Origin: Micromonospora avicenniae
GTDB lineage: Bacteria > Actinomycetota > Actinomycetes > Mycobacteriales > Micromonosporaceae
Assembly: GCF_900156065.1 (NCBI RefSeq)
Contig: NZ_FTNF01000017.1
Coordinates: forward strand, 62,001-126,000
Length of the DNA: 64,000 bases
Reading direction: 5' to 3'
The position numbers were made by a program, and so were the translations under genes. Shown here one piece after another: positions 10,114 to 19,384 of this stretch (within the stretch, counting starts at the first letter, position 1; every line of letters starts with the position of its first letter). Below the pieces are notes generated by a model. The model saw only the letters and a program-made list of their open reading frames with translations, ran no database searches and was not told the DNA's origin.

Positions 10114-10647
10114 TCAGCGCTGCTTGAGCAGCGCATGGATCTCTGCCGCGATCTCCGCCGGGCTGCGCCCGTCGGTGCGCACGGTCGCCGTGGCGACCTC
10201 CTCGTAGAGCGGGCGGCGCTGGTCCATCAGGTGCTTGAGGGTCGCCCGGGGATTGATCGCGAGCAGCGGGCGACCGGCGCCGAGCCCGACCCGCTTGACC
10301 GCGTCCGGCAGTTCGACGGAGAGGAACACCACCGGATGGCCCACCAGGGCGGCGCGGGTCTCCTCGGCGAGCACAGCACCGCCACCGAGCGCCAGCACCC
10401 CCGGGCAGGAGGCAAGCGCCGCGGCCACCGCGGCGCGTTCGAGCGCACGGAAGTGCGCCTCACCCTCGTCGATGAAGATCTCCGGGATCGGCTTGCCGGC
10501 CATCCGCTCGATGTCCACGTCGGTGTCGCGGAACTCCACCCCGAGTCCGGCGGCGAGCGCCTGCCCGACAGTTGTCTTGCCCGAGCCGGGCGCGCCGACC
10601 AGCACGCAAACCGGCCGGGTCACCCCGGCTGCCGCCGCCCCGGTCAC
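10114..10647 (-). CDS. aroK: Shikimate kinase
   Basis: Phosphorylates shikimate at O3 with ATP. P-loop GAPGSGKT at residues 18-25, shikimate-binding DTDVD at 41-45, arginine of HFRALE near 67, GGGAV at 88-92, and a lid with RPLL. The GTG at 10647 overlaps the aroC stop (GTGA), matching the coupling seen through this cluster, and gives 177 aa. A second GTG at 10623 would give 169 aa and cannot be excluded. Confidence 0.93.
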   Translation of the reverse strand: MTGAAAAGVTRPVCVLVGAPGSGKTTVGQALAAGLGVEFRDTDVDIERMAGKPIPEIFIDEGEAHFRALERAAVAAALASCPGVLALGGGAVLAEETRAALVGHPVVFLSVELPDAVKRVGLGAGRPLLAINPRATLKHLMDQRRPLYEEVATATVRTDGRSPAEIAAEIHALLKQR

Positions 10648-11822
10648 CGGATCACCAGCGCGTCCAGGTAGCCGCCCAGGTTGCGGCGGATCTCGGCGAC
10701 GGAGTCGCCGCCGAACTTCTCCAGGGTCGCCTCGGCGAGCACCAGGGCGACCATCGCCTCGGCCACCACAGCGGCGGCCGGGACCGCGCACACGTCCGAC
10801 CGCTGGTTGATCGCCGTGGCCGGCTCGCCGGTGGTGACGTCGACGGTGGCCAAGGCCCGGTTCAGCGACGAGATCGGCTTCATCGCGGCCTTGACCCGGA
10901 GCGGCTCGCCCGTGGTGATGCCACCTTCCAGCCCACCGGCCCGATCGGTGACCCGTCGTACGCCGGTGGCCGTACCGATGATCTCGTCGTGCGCGGCGGA
11001 GCCCCGCGACCGGGCCTGCTGCCAGCCGTCGCCGATCTCCACACCCTTGATCGCCTGGATGGACATCAGCGCGGCGGCGAGCCGGGCGTCGAGCTTGCGG
11101 TCCCACTGCACGTGGCTGCCCAGGCCCGGCGGCACTCCGTAGGCCAGCACCTCGACCACGCCCCCGAGGGTGTCGGCGTCCTTCTTCGCGGCGTCGACCT
11201 CGGCGACCATCCGCGCGCTCGCCTCCGAGTCGAGGCACCGCAGCGGGTCGGCGTCGATCCGCTCGGCGTCCTCCGGGCGCGGTCGCAGTCCGGGCTTTGC
11301 GGCCACCGAGCCCAGCTCCACCACGTGCGAGACGATCTCGATGCCGAGGGTCTGCTTCACCAGCGCCTTGGCGACGGCGCCGACCGCGACCCGGGCGGCG
11401 GTCTCGCGGGCGCTGGCCCGCTCCAGGATCGGCCGCGCGTCATGGTGGCCGTACTTCTGCATGCCGGCGAGGTCCGCGTGCCCGGGTCGGGGGCGGGTGA
11501 GCGGGGCGTTGCGTGCCTGCCCGGCCAGCTCCTCCGGGTCGACCGGGTCGGCGGCCATGACGGTGCGCCACTTGGGCCACTCGGAGTTGCCCACCCGGAT
11601 GGCCACCGGGCTGCCGATGGTGAGGCCGTGCCGCAGGCCGCCGATGATCTCGACCTCGTCCTGCTCGAACGACATCCGGGCGCCCCGGCCGTAGCCGAGC
11701 CGGCGGCGGGCCAGCTCGGTGGAGATGTCGCCGGTGGTCACCTCGACCCCGGCGGGCACCCCCTCGAGCAGCGCGACGAGGGCGGGTCCGTGCGATTCAC
11801 CTGCGGTCAGCCAGCGCAACAC
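10644..11822 (-). CDS. aroC: Chorismate synthase
   Basis: Converts EPSP to chorismate using reduced flavin, the last shared step to aromatic amino acids. 392 aa. It begins LRWLTAGESHGPAL (family signature 1) and contains GRGARMSFEQDEVEI, RPGHADL and ARETAARVA. The GTG at 11822 places the signature at the expected position. Upstream, the EPS locus ends 119 bp away, so aroC lies at the boundary where its usual neighbour aroE has been separated by about 13.8 kb. Confidence 0.96.
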   Translation of the reverse strand: MLRWLTAGESHGPALVALLEGVPAGVEVTTGDISTELARRRLGYGRGARMSFEQDEVEIIGGLRHGLTIGSPVAIRVGNSEWPKWRTVMAADPVDPEELAGQARNAPLTRPRPGHADLAGMQKYGHHDARPILERASARETAARVAVGAVAKALVKQTLGIEIVSHVVELGSVAAKPGLRPRPEDAERIDADPLRCLDSEASARMVAEVDAAKKDADTLGGVVEVLAYGVPPGLGSHVQWDRKLDARLAAALMSIQAIKGVEIGDGWQQARSRGSAAHDEIIGTATGVRRVTDRAGGLEGGITTGEPLRVKAAMKPISSLNRALATVDVTTGEPATAINQRSDVCAVPAAAVVAEAMVALVLAEATLEKFGGDSVAEIRRNLGGYLDALVIR

Positions 11823-11941
11823 AGGCGCAAGTTTGTCACGCCGTGTGGTCGGTCCGGTGCGGTGCCCACCCCGTCCCGCCCTGCGGACGGTGGTGTCCGC
11901 CGACCGGTCGAGGCGCGCCGACCCGCCCCGACCGGCCAGGC

Positions 11942-12862
11942 TCAGATCCCCCGGCCGCGCCGGTGCAGGGTACGCAGGACGGCGTCGGCGCGGACCACCC
12001 GGCCGGCCACGGCCAGGGCCAGGTAGGCCCGCGGTTCGCGAGGGTTGCGGCGCAGCGTGCGACGGGCCCAGTGCAGCGCCCCGCGCCGGTCCCCGGAGGC
12101 GGCTCGGGCGAAGGCGATCTGCCCGGCCACCCGGGCTTCGCCGGCGGGCTGGCCGGCGAACTCGGGGTAGCGGTCCAGCAGCCACTGCAACGCGGCGGAG
12201 ATGGTGTCCCACCGCTGGGCGAAGTACGACCGTTTGTGCCAGCGCACCAGCACGTACGGGGTGCGCAGGTTGACCAGCGGGGCACTGCGCGCGGCCCGGA
12301 GCAGGAACTCGTAGTCCTCCGCGTAGCTGCCCGGTATCTGCTCGTCGACCAACCCGAAACCATCGCGCAGCGCGGCCGCGCGGATCAGGAACGTGGACGG
12401 ATGCAGCTCGGTCATCCGGTCCCGCAGCAGGTCCGCGAGGGTGACCCGATCCCGGTCGAGCACCCGGTCGACGGTGTGCCCGTCGTAGCTGACCCGGATG
12501 CCGCAGCTCACGAAGTCGGCCTCCGGCGCGGCGGCCATCGCCGCGATCTGGGCGCCGAGCTTGCCGGGCAGCCACTCGTCGTCGTCGTCGCAGAACGCGA
12601 TCAGCTCCCCCTCGGCCGCCAGGGTGCCCGCGTTACGCGCCCCGGCCAGCCCTGGCGTCCGCTCGTTGCGGATCACCCGGACCCGCCGGTCGGGCCGCGA
12701 CAGGCCCTCCAGCGACCGGTCCGGCTCGGACTGGTCGTGGACCACCACCACTTCCATCGGGCCGGGGTGCTCCTGCTCCAGGACGGCCCGCACCGCGGCC
12801 CGGAGCAGCTCCGGCCGGTCCCGGGTGGGCACCACGACGCTGACCGAGGGGGCCGCCGTCAT
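11942..12862 (-). CDS. Family 2 glycosyltransferase
   Basis: 306 aa. The GT-A fold starts at residue 6 (VSVVVPTRDRPELL), with RNAG-type acceptor-loop sequence GLAGARNAG near 71-79 and a metal-binding DDDD cluster at 92-95. A C-terminal basic region has no membrane span, so it is probably cytosolic and peripheral. Last gene of the EPS gene string; it overlaps the preceding transferase by ATGA. Donor and acceptor sugars cannot be inferred. Confidence 0.88.
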   Translation of the reverse strand: MTAAPSVSVVVPTRDRPELLRAAVRAVLEQEHPGPMEVVVVHDQSEPDRSLEGLSRPDRRVRVIRNERTPGLAGARNAGTLAAEGELIAFCDDDDEWLPGKLGAQIAAMAAAPEADFVSCGIRVSYDGHTVDRVLDRDRVTLADLLRDRMTELHPSTFLIRAAALRDGFGLVDEQIPGSYAEDYEFLLRAARSAPLVNLRTPYVLVRWHKRSYFAQRWDTISAALQWLLDRYPEFAGQPAGEARVAGQIAFARAASGDRRGALHWARRTLRRNPREPRAYLALAVAGRVVRADAVLRTLHRRGRGI

Positions 12863-13575
12863 CGGTCCGTCTCCTCACCGCGGGCCGACCGCGCCCGCAC
12901 CCGCCACCAGCGCCGCCGCCGCGCGGCGGCGGCGACCAACTCGTCCACGATCTGGCCGACCCGGGCCACCGCCGCCTGCTGCGCGTCGGACGCTGCCGCG
13001 TCGGCGGCGACCGCGAACCGGGCCGGGTCGGCCAACCCGGCGGCGAGCGTGTCGCGCAACTCCTCGCGGGACTCGCAGAGGGCCACCATGCCGGCCGCGC
13101 CGAGCCGGCGCGCGAAGAGCTGCTGGTGGTCGTCGACATGCTCGCCCAGGAACGGGTCCCGTGGGACCACGATCGGTAGGTGCCCGTGTCGGCGGGCCTC
13201 CAGGATGGTGGCCGGCCCACCGTGGCAGACCACCAGGTCAGCGCCGGCCATCGCGCGCTGGAGCGCGTCGTGGCCGAGGAACGGCACCGCACCGGGCACC
13301 TCCGGAGCCCGGGTGTGCCCGTGCTGAACAATGAGACCGACGTGGTCGGCGGCCTCCACGTGCCACTCCTCCAACCAGCTCACCAGGCGGTCGAAGGGGT
13401 GCTTGTCGGTGCCGACGGCGACGAGGAGCTGGAGCCGTGCGGAGTCGGCGCGGTCGCGTTGCCGGGGCACGAGCACCGGATCCGGGCGGCCGACCGGCCG
13501 GGCGACGTGCGGTGTGCTCCGGCCCGGTGCCGACCGGTGCGCCGGGGCGGTCCCGGTGCTCGCGTCCCCGCTCAC
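12859..13575 (-). CDS. Alg13/PssE-like glycosyltransferase catalytic subunit
   Basis: 238 aa. The C-terminal half resembles the GT28 nucleotide-sugar domain: VAVGTDKHPFDRLV near 52-65, then CHGGPATILEARRHGHLPIVVPR from 117. This is the soluble catalytic partner of two-piece transferases such as Cps14G, PssE or Alg13. The GTG at 13575 overlaps the upstream stop (GTGA) but adds about 45 residues relative to the family; GTG 13476 is an alternative. Its partner, the membrane-anchor subunit, is the gene immediately upstream. Confidence 0.82.
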   Translation of the reverse strand: MSGDASTGTAPAHRSAPGRSTPHVARPVGRPDPVLVPRQRDRADSARLQLLVAVGTDKHPFDRLVSWLEEWHVEAADHVGLIVQHGHTRAPEVPGAVPFLGHDALQRAMAGADLVVCHGGPATILEARRHGHLPIVVPRDPFLGEHVDDHQQLFARRLGAAGMVALCESREELRDTLAAGLADPARFAVAADAAASDAQQAAVARVGQIVDELVAAAARRRRWWRVRARSARGEETDR

Positions 13576-14051
13576 AGCAGCGTCCCCACGACCGTGGCCT
13601 CCGGGTACTGGCGCCGCTGCTCGTCCCACTGCACCAGCATGGCGGAGAGGAACGGCCGGCAGAGCCGAGCGGTGAGCGTCGGCGTGTCGATCCGGTCGTA
13701 CACCTCGATGTAGACGGTCGGCACGCGCCGCAGCCGGGCCAGTACGACGAACGGCACGGCGACTCCCGCGCCCGTGGTAACCACCGCGGCGACCCGACGG
13801 CTTCGCAGCACCCGCCAGGCCAGCACGGCGTTGCGCAGCAGGTTCGGCACGTTCCGGGTGGTCGGATGGTGCGCCGGCACCAACTCCTCGCCGGCGAGCA
13901 GCGACACCGCCTCGGGCGTGTCGAAGGTGACCCAGCATCGGCGCCAGTTCTCGTACCAGGGGCGCAGTGTCAGCAGTTGGGCCAGGTGTCCACCGCTGGA
14001 TCCGACCAGCAGGAGGACCGGCGGCCCTCCGTCCTCGTTGTTCACGTCCAC
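13572..14051 (-). CDS. Alg14/PssD-like glycosyltransferase membrane subunit
   Basis: 159 aa. The motif LLVGSSGGHLAQLL (residues 13-27) is typical of Alg14/Cps14F/PssD proteins, which anchor and activate an Alg13-like partner at the membrane. A hydrophobic stretch VAAVVTTGAGVAVPFVVLARL follows, then IEVYDRIDTPTLTARL. The GTG at 14051 has GGGGAG five bases upstream and gives the family length. It starts a three-gene string with the two transferases downstream. Confidence 0.83.
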   Translation of the reverse strand: MDVNNEDGGPPVLLLVGSSGGHLAQLLTLRPWYENWRRCWVTFDTPEAVSLLAGEELVPAHHPTTRNVPNLLRNAVLAWRVLRSRRVAAVVTTGAGVAVPFVVLARLRRVPTVYIEVYDRIDTPTLTARLCRPFLSAMLVQWDEQRRQYPEATVVGTLL

Positions 14052-14214
14052 GCGACTCCCCACAGATTCGCTTGGATTTCGGCCGGCGCCACGCGGAAGC
14101 AGATCACGGTTCGACCGGCCGGTGTATAGGGCGACTGGGTGATCGATCGATGTTCCGCCGGTGGCCACGGAGCCACCGGCCGCGGCGGTCCATCGACCGC
14201 CATCACGACGAGCA

Positions 14215-14244
14215 ATTCTTCCGTCACGCTACGCCAATGGTCAA
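14215..14244 (-). promoter_or_regulatory. Candidate promoter for the glycosyltransferase string
   Basis: On the minus strand, TTGACC (14239-14244) and AAGAAT (14215-14220) are 18 bp apart, upstream of the PssD-like gene. The 221-bp spacer is the only sizeable gap in the otherwise tightly packed EPS locus. Boxes called by eye. Confidence 0.35.
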
Positions 14245-14272
14245 CGTCCGTCGGCGCGCCGAACCGCCCGGA

Positions 14273-15529
14273 TCAGACGCTATGTCGTTTCTCGATGACG
14301 TCCAGCAGCGCCGGATGCAGCGCGGTGTTCCAACCCGCCCCGGCATCGGCCAGCCGGAAGGTCCGCAGCCACATCTCCACCAGGTACGCGTCGGCCACCG
14401 CCCGGCGCTGCGCCGGCCCGAGCCCGAACTGGTCGCCGTACCGGGCGAGCCGGGTGTCGACCGCTCCGGCCGCGGCCGCGGCCGGCTCGCCGCGCAGGAC
14501 CAGCGCCCGCTGGAACGCGTCGTGCGCCAGGTCGAAGCCGAGCGGGACGTCCGGTCCACTGTGCTCCCAGTCCCAGGCGACCAGCTCACCGGCGTGCCGC
14601 CCCAGGTTCCACGGCACCCAGTCGCCGTGCCAGTGCCCGAACTCGAGCGCCGTGCCGCCGTGCCGCCGGGACAGCGCGGCCACGGCGGCGACAGCACGTC
14701 GGCCGGACGAATCGGCGCGGGCCGCCCGAGCCGCCCCGGCGGCCAGCCGGTCGAGGAACGACGAGCCGGCCAGCGGCCGGGACGGCGAGGCGGGGCGGCC
14801 CCGGCGAGCCACCGCGAGCAGCGCCGCGATCCGCGGCGGATCGTTGACCGGGACCCCGCGTACCCGGGGTGGCAACGGCTCGACCACCGCGACGACCTGC
14901 CCGGCCCATTCGATCTCGGTGAGCAGCCGGGGCGTCACCGGATGGTCGGGCACCCCGGTCAGCTCGGCCAGCTCGCGCAGCGCTGCGGCCTCGGCGGACA
15001 CCAGGGCCCGGGTCGCACCGTTCCAGCCGATCTTCGCGTACCCCTGGGGCCGGCCGTCGCCGGTGAAGAGCGCGAGGGTGGGCTTGTGGTTCGGGTCGAG
15101 CGGGCGCACGCCGCAACCCGCGTGCAGCGGACCGGCGGCCAGGTCCACGGCGAGCCGCTCGGCCAGCAGCAGCTCACCCGCGTCCGAACCCGCCGGCACC
15201 GACACGGTGAGGGTGGGAAAGGCCGGACCTGCCGCGCCCACCCGGGACAGCCCGCCGAGCGCGGCCCGTACCGCGCGCACCCGCGGCGGGCGCAACGCGT
15301 TGTACGCCAGCAGCGCCGCCGCGGTGGCCCGTGGCGCGCCGAGCGGCAGCAGGAACCGGGGCCGGGACAGCGACGGGACGACCGCGTACCGGGCGGCCAC
15401 CCGGTGACCGGCCGGCGCCGCGCCCACGGTGAGCGCGACCCGCTCGTCGCCGAAGACCGCCCGCGTCACCCAACCGAGGCCGTCGCCGCGGGACCGGGGG
15501 TCGCGGATCGTGGTGACCGTGGCCGTCAC
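14273..15529 (-). CDS. APH/choline-kinase-fold phosphotransferase of the EPS locus
   Basis: 418 aa. The C-terminal two thirds form a protein-kinase-like phosphotransferase fold with all key positions: Lys166 (YAKIGWN), Glu180, catalytic HGD at 301-303 with Asn308 (HGDWVPWNLG), and metal-binding Asp320 (WDWE). The N-terminal 120 residues match nothing I know. The family includes aminoglycoside, choline and sugar kinases. Coupling by ATGA to a sulfotransferase within an EPS operon suggests a small-molecule or sugar substrate, not antibiotic resistance; the substrate is unknown. Confidence 0.8.
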   Translation of the reverse strand: MTATVTTIRDPRSRGDGLGWVTRAVFGDERVALTVGAAPAGHRVAARYAVVPSLSRPRFLLPLGAPRATAAALLAYNALRPPRVRAVRAALGGLSRVGAAGPAFPTLTVSVPAGSDAGELLLAERLAVDLAAGPLHAGCGVRPLDPNHKPTLALFTGDGRPQGYAKIGWNGATRALVSAEAAALRELAELTGVPDHPVTPRLLTEIEWAGQVVAVVEPLPPRVRGVPVNDPPRIAALLAVARRGRPASPSRPLAGSSFLDRLAAGAARAARADSSGRRAVAAVAALSRRHGGTALEFGHWHGDWVPWNLGRHAGELVAWDWEHSGPDVPLGFDLAHDAFQRALVLRGEPAAAAAGAVDTRLARYGDQFGLGPAQRRAVADAYLVEMWLRTFRLADAGAGWNTALHPALLDVIEKRHSV

Positions 15530-16440
15530 GCCGCCCGTCCCGGCCAGTCGAGGTCCAGGCCGAGCCGCTGCCGCAGCGCGTCGTTGTACGGCAGGTAGTA
15601 CGCCGTCAACTCCTCCCGCACCTCCGGCTCCAGCGGCGCGGACCGCCGGTCGTTGTAGACCTTGAAGTCCGGCAGGTCGTACGGGGGCAGCCCGAGGAAG
15701 TCGAGCGTCCGGCGATAGGTCGCTCGGGCGTCGCGGTAGAGGTCCTCGCTGGGCAGGAAGAGGAACTGGCTCCGGTCGAACCGCTCCAGCCAGGGCTCCA
15801 GGTGCTCCAGGTAGCGCCCCCGGGTCCGGTAGCTGTACCAGTCGTAGCGCTCGCTGTGGTATTCCGGCTCGGCGACCAGCCGTTCCCGCTCCCCCGCGAT
15901 GCGCTCGTCCTCGGCGGCGAGGGCGTCGGCGAACTCCAGCGGTTCGATGCCGTGCGTACGCCGCTCCTTCCAGTGCGAGTACGCCCGCTCGACGGGGTCG
16001 CGCAACAGCACGATCAGTCGTACCGACGGCATGAGCGCGGCAACCCGCTGCGCGGCCAGCGGATGGAACATGTACAGCGGGGCCGCCTCGCCGACCCGCA
16101 CCGGCCCGCCGTGCCGGCTCGCCAGGGCCGCCCGCTGCCGTTGCGTGGGGAAGTGCGACCGGTACCAGGCCTCACCCCGGTGCCAGTGCTCCTCGAAGTA
16201 GTGCGACGCCTTCGTGTTCCACGCGGGAAAGAGGCGCGGCACCAGCGGGTGCTGGATCAGGTAGTTCCACAGTGACGTGGTGCCGCCCCGCTTGGTGCCG
16301 ATGATGAGGAAGTCCGGTAGTGGTCGCCGGTCGCTGGTCCGTACCCCGTAGTCGACCAGGGACTCCTTCACCCGATTGGTCACCTGGGTCGGCACGAGCT
16401 GCTTCACCCGGTCGCGGATGGACGGCACGACGTACCTCAC
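15526..16440 (-). CDS. PAPS-dependent sulfotransferase
   Basis: 304 aa. The 5'-phosphosulfate loop GTKRGGTTS is at residues 48-56, and the 3'-phosphate motif RLIVLLRDPVERAYSHW at 141-157. It resembles bacterial and heparan-type sulfotransferases that sulfate glycans or lipids. No signal peptide, so it acts in the cytosol where PAPS is made. The GTG at 16440 overlaps the flippase stop (GTGA). Its place between flippase and kinase-fold genes suggests it decorates the repeat unit before export. Confidence 0.9.
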   Translation of the reverse strand: MRYVVPSIRDRVKQLVPTQVTNRVKESLVDYGVRTSDRRPLPDFLIIGTKRGGTTSLWNYLIQHPLVPRLFPAWNTKASHYFEEHWHRGEAWYRSHFPTQRQRAALASRHGGPVRVGEAAPLYMFHPLAAQRVAALMPSVRLIVLLRDPVERAYSHWKERRTHGIEPLEFADALAAEDERIAGERERLVAEPEYHSERYDWYSYRTRGRYLEHLEPWLERFDRSQFLFLPSEDLYRDARATYRRTLDFLGLPPYDLPDFKVYNDRRSAPLEPEVREELTAYYLPYNDALRQRLGLDLDWPGRAA

Positions 16441-18023
16441 CTGCCCTTCGTAGCCGCGGCGGCACCGGCGTCGTCCGACGCCACCGGCCGCCCGCGGATC
16501 TGTCCCATGGTCACCCGGATGCGCCGTCGCACCCTGGGCATCGTCAACATGCCGACGCAGCCGACCGCCAGCACGGCCAGCGCCACCGCCAGCCCGGGAA
16601 TGCCCCGCCCGGCGGCGAGCAGGCCGACCAGCGCGGCGCCGCCCACCCCGGCGAGCGTCCCGACGGCCGCCCGCAGCAGCCCTGTGTCGACCAGCGGACG
16701 GCCGACGACGACCCGGGCGAACCCGGCCGCCGTGAGGTTCTCGGTGGCGATGCCGGCCGCCCAGGCCAGTGCCGCGCCGGTGGCTCCGTGCGCCGGGATG
16801 AGCCACAACCCCAGCGAGACGGTGATCAGTAGACCGGCCAGTGCGGCGGTCAGATGCAGCCCGCTGCGCCCGCCCATCAGCAGGAGGCTCTGCACGTTGC
16901 CCACCCCGGTGTTGATCAGCATGGCCAGGGCGAGCACGGTCATCGCGGGCGCGCCGGCGCTGAACTCGGGGCCGAAGAGCTGCAGGAAGGCCGGCCCGAA
17001 GACGGCCAGCAGCAGATAGACCGGCCACGAGAGCACCAGCGCCCAGGTGGTGAGCTGCCGGTGCACCGCCGCCGCGGCGTCCCGCTCACCGGCGCCCAGC
17101 AGCCGCGACAGCTGCGGTGACACCGCCACCCGCAGCCCCTGCATCGCGAGCTGTCCGGCCAGGATGTAGCGGCCGACCGCTCCGAACACGCCCGCGTCGG
17201 CCTGCCCCGCCAGTACCGAGGTGAGCAGCACCCCGACCCACATGCTGCCCGCGTCGATCGCCGCCGAGGCGGCGCGGGGCAGCGCGAAGCTCCAGAACCC
17301 CGTCCAGTCAGCCCGCCGCGGCCGCAGCGGCGCGCCCCGCCCGAGGCCGAGGGGACCGGCGACCAGGGCGAGGCAGACCAGCAGGGCCAGCGCGGCCGGC
17401 ACCAGCCAGCCCCCCATCCCGGCGACGAGACCGCCACCGGCCAGGGCCGCGGCGCCGACCAGCACCGGCCGGGCGACCGGCAGGAGCAGGAACTGCACCC
17501 CGACGTACGCGCGGATCGGCCGTACGCAGCGCAGCGCCGCGAGCAGCAGGGTCATCCCGACCACCACCGGCACCGCCGCGAACGTGAGCGCCAGCAGCGG
17601 CGGACCCGCGACGCCGGAGCCGCCCAGCAGCCGGGGCGCCAACGTTCCGGCGGTCATCACCCCGACGCCGGCGACCAGCACCGCGACGGCCAACGGCGGA
17701 ATCAGCGCGACCGGAAGCACACGTGCGGCGTCCCCGCGCACCCCCGCCCGCCGCCGGGGCAACGCCCACATCAGCCCGGTCTCCGCGCCGAGCGTGCACA
17801 CGGCGGTGGCGACGGTGACCACCCCGATCGCGGCGAAGAACGCCCCCGAGCCCACCGTGCCGTAGCCGCGGGTGATCACCACGGCGAGCACGAAGCCGAA
17901 GAGTCCGCTGGTCGCGGCTCCGATCAGCCCGGCCGCTCCGCTGCGGGCGCTCTGCCGCGCCTCCGTCGCGCCGTCGGCCCCGCCGCCCGGGGCGCGCTCC
18001 CGGCCGGCGTCGACGGCCGTCAC
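16437..18023 (-). CDS. Wzx-type polysaccharide flippase
   Basis: 528 aa integral membrane protein with about 14 predicted hydrophobic spans, starting GLIGAATSGLFGFVLAVVITRGYG. It resembles MATE/MVF polysaccharide flippases (RfbX/Wzx), which move lipid-linked repeat units across the membrane. The GTG at 18023 overlaps the stop of the polymerase gene (GTGA). Substrate unknown; neighbours (polymerase, chain-length protein) support a Wzx/Wzy pathway. Confidence 0.87.
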   Translation of the reverse strand: MTAVDAGRERAPGGGADGATEARQSARSGAAGLIGAATSGLFGFVLAVVITRGYGTVGSGAFFAAIGVVTVATAVCTLGAETGLMWALPRRRAGVRGDAARVLPVALIPPLAVAVLVAGVGVMTAGTLAPRLLGGSGVAGPPLLALTFAAVPVVVGMTLLLAALRCVRPIRAYVGVQFLLLPVARPVLVGAAALAGGGLVAGMGGWLVPAALALLVCLALVAGPLGLGRGAPLRPRRADWTGFWSFALPRAASAAIDAGSMWVGVLLTSVLAGQADAGVFGAVGRYILAGQLAMQGLRVAVSPQLSRLLGAGERDAAAAVHRQLTTWALVLSWPVYLLLAVFGPAFLQLFGPEFSAGAPAMTVLALAMLINTGVGNVQSLLLMGGRSGLHLTAALAGLLITVSLGLWLIPAHGATGAALAWAAGIATENLTAAGFARVVVGRPLVDTGLLRAAVGTLAGVGGAALVGLLAAGRGIPGLAVALAVLAVGCVGMLTMPRVRRRIRVTMGQIRGRPVASDDAGAAAATKGR

Positions 18024-19381
18024 GCCGACACCGCCACGGGCTGCCCGGCGGCGGGCGCGAGACCAGCCGTCCACGCTCTCTCCCGCGCGGCCAACGCCAT
18101 GGCGAAGGTGCTGGCGAAGAACGCGACAGCGAGGTTCTGGTTGGCCATGCCGTAGAACGGGATCTGCACGAGGCAGACCACCGGCACCACCGCCAACCAC
18201 TGGCCGGCCGCGGACGTGGCCCGGCCACAGATCACCGCGGCGGCGACGAACCAGGCCAGGAAGCAGAGCAGCGCGGGCACACCGTGGCTGAACAGCACCA
18301 TCCAGAGCTGCCCCTGGGTGCCGATCGGGGCGTCCGCCGAGACGGTGTCCACGTTGACCGGGGCGCCGTAGCCGAGCCAGGGTGAATCCCGCACCCGGCG
18401 CAGCACCTCCAGGTAGAGCGAGAGCCGGTCGGCGTTGGTGTCACTCGACTCGACCCGCTGGTTGATCAGGTCTGCGATCGGGATGAACAGCGCGGCGATC
18501 GCTCCGATCACCACCACGCCGACGATGGACGCGGCGACCCGGACGTTGCCGCGGAGGCTGGCCCGGACGCCGAGCACGGCCAGGCCGACGCCGAGGCTGA
18601 GGAACATCGCCCGGTTCAGGGTGAGGAACGCCGGCGGCAGCGACAACGGCAGGGAGACGAGCAGCGCAAGACGCAGCACCCCGTGGCGGCGCAGCATGGT
18701 GAAGGCGACCGCGCAGGGCAGTGTCATCGCGTACGCGCTGCCGTAGTTGTTGGTGTACGCGAAGGGCGCCGCCGGCCGGTAGATCGGATTGAGCGAACGC
18801 GCGCTGTATTCCGCGGTGGTCAGGTGCACCATGTCCTGGATGAACGGCGTCCGGACGACTCCACCGGGCAGCAGCACCTCCACCGGTGTGGTCATCGCCA
18901 GCCGCGGCACCAGCACGGCGAGCCAGCCCAGCACGACTAGCGCGAACCAGAACGCGGCGAGCGGGGTGAGTACCCGTACCAGGTCGGACCGTTCCCGGGC
19001 GGCGGCGTAGACGTACGCCCCGACGACCAGCGCGGTGACGTAGAACGCGAGCCGCAGGGCGAAGGTGAGCACCGACGCGGCCGACTGAACCTGGGTGACG
19101 CTCGCCGCGACGATGGCCAGGAAGAGCAGCCAGACGCCCGACGCCGGGGGCAGCGGCACCCGCCCCCGGGTCAGCAGCAGGGCGAACAGCAGCGCGCCGA
19201 ACAGTGGCCAACCGAGGTAGAAGGCACCCGCCAGCCACCAGACCGGCACCAGCCCGAACATCATCGCCAGCGGCCAGAGCGGCAGCAGTGGAGGCGGGGG
19301 CAGCGGCGACGGGTCGGGTGATCCGGCCCGGCCCGGCTGCGTCCCACCCGGGTCGCTGGTCGCCGGGGCGCGGGTGGCCAC
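18020..19381 (-). CDS. O-antigen polymerase/ligase-like membrane protein (Wzy/WaaL family)
   Basis: 453 aa with about 11-12 hydrophobic spans after a proline-rich N-terminus. A large outward loop (around residues 160-220) and the late segment RDSPWLGYGAPVNVDT followed by GQLWMVLFSHGVPA match the Wzy_C arrangement, where a conserved arginine and histidine act in glycosyl transfer. The GTG at 19381 starts just after the chain-length gene. Polymerase is more likely than ligase, given flippase and Wzz neighbours. Confidence 0.82.
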   Translation of the reverse strand: MATRAPATSDPGGTQPGRAGSPDPSPLPPPPLLPLWPLAMMFGLVPVWWLAGAFYLGWPLFGALLFALLLTRGRVPLPPASGVWLLFLAIVAASVTQVQSAASVLTFALRLAFYVTALVVGAYVYAAARERSDLVRVLTPLAAFWFALVVLGWLAVLVPRLAMTTPVEVLLPGGVVRTPFIQDMVHLTTAEYSARSLNPIYRPAAPFAYTNNYGSAYAMTLPCAVAFTMLRRHGVLRLALLVSLPLSLPPAFLTLNRAMFLSLGVGLAVLGVRASLRGNVRVAASIVGVVVIGAIAALFIPIADLINQRVESSDTNADRLSLYLEVLRRVRDSPWLGYGAPVNVDTVSADAPIGTQGQLWMVLFSHGVPALLCFLAWFVAAAVICGRATSAAGQWLAVVPVVCLVQIPFYGMANQNLAVAFFASTFAMALAARERAWTAGLAPAAGQPVAVSA

Positions 19382-19384
19382 GGG

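Noticed and set aside
14042..14227. A 61-codon minus-strand frame upstream of the PssD-like gene
   Set aside because: Third-position GC is only about 68%, far below neighbouring genes, and it covers the candidate promoter.
14273..15529. Aminoglycoside resistance kinase
   Set aside because: The fold fits, but the long extra N-terminus and its coupling to EPS genes point to a sugar or precursor kinase.
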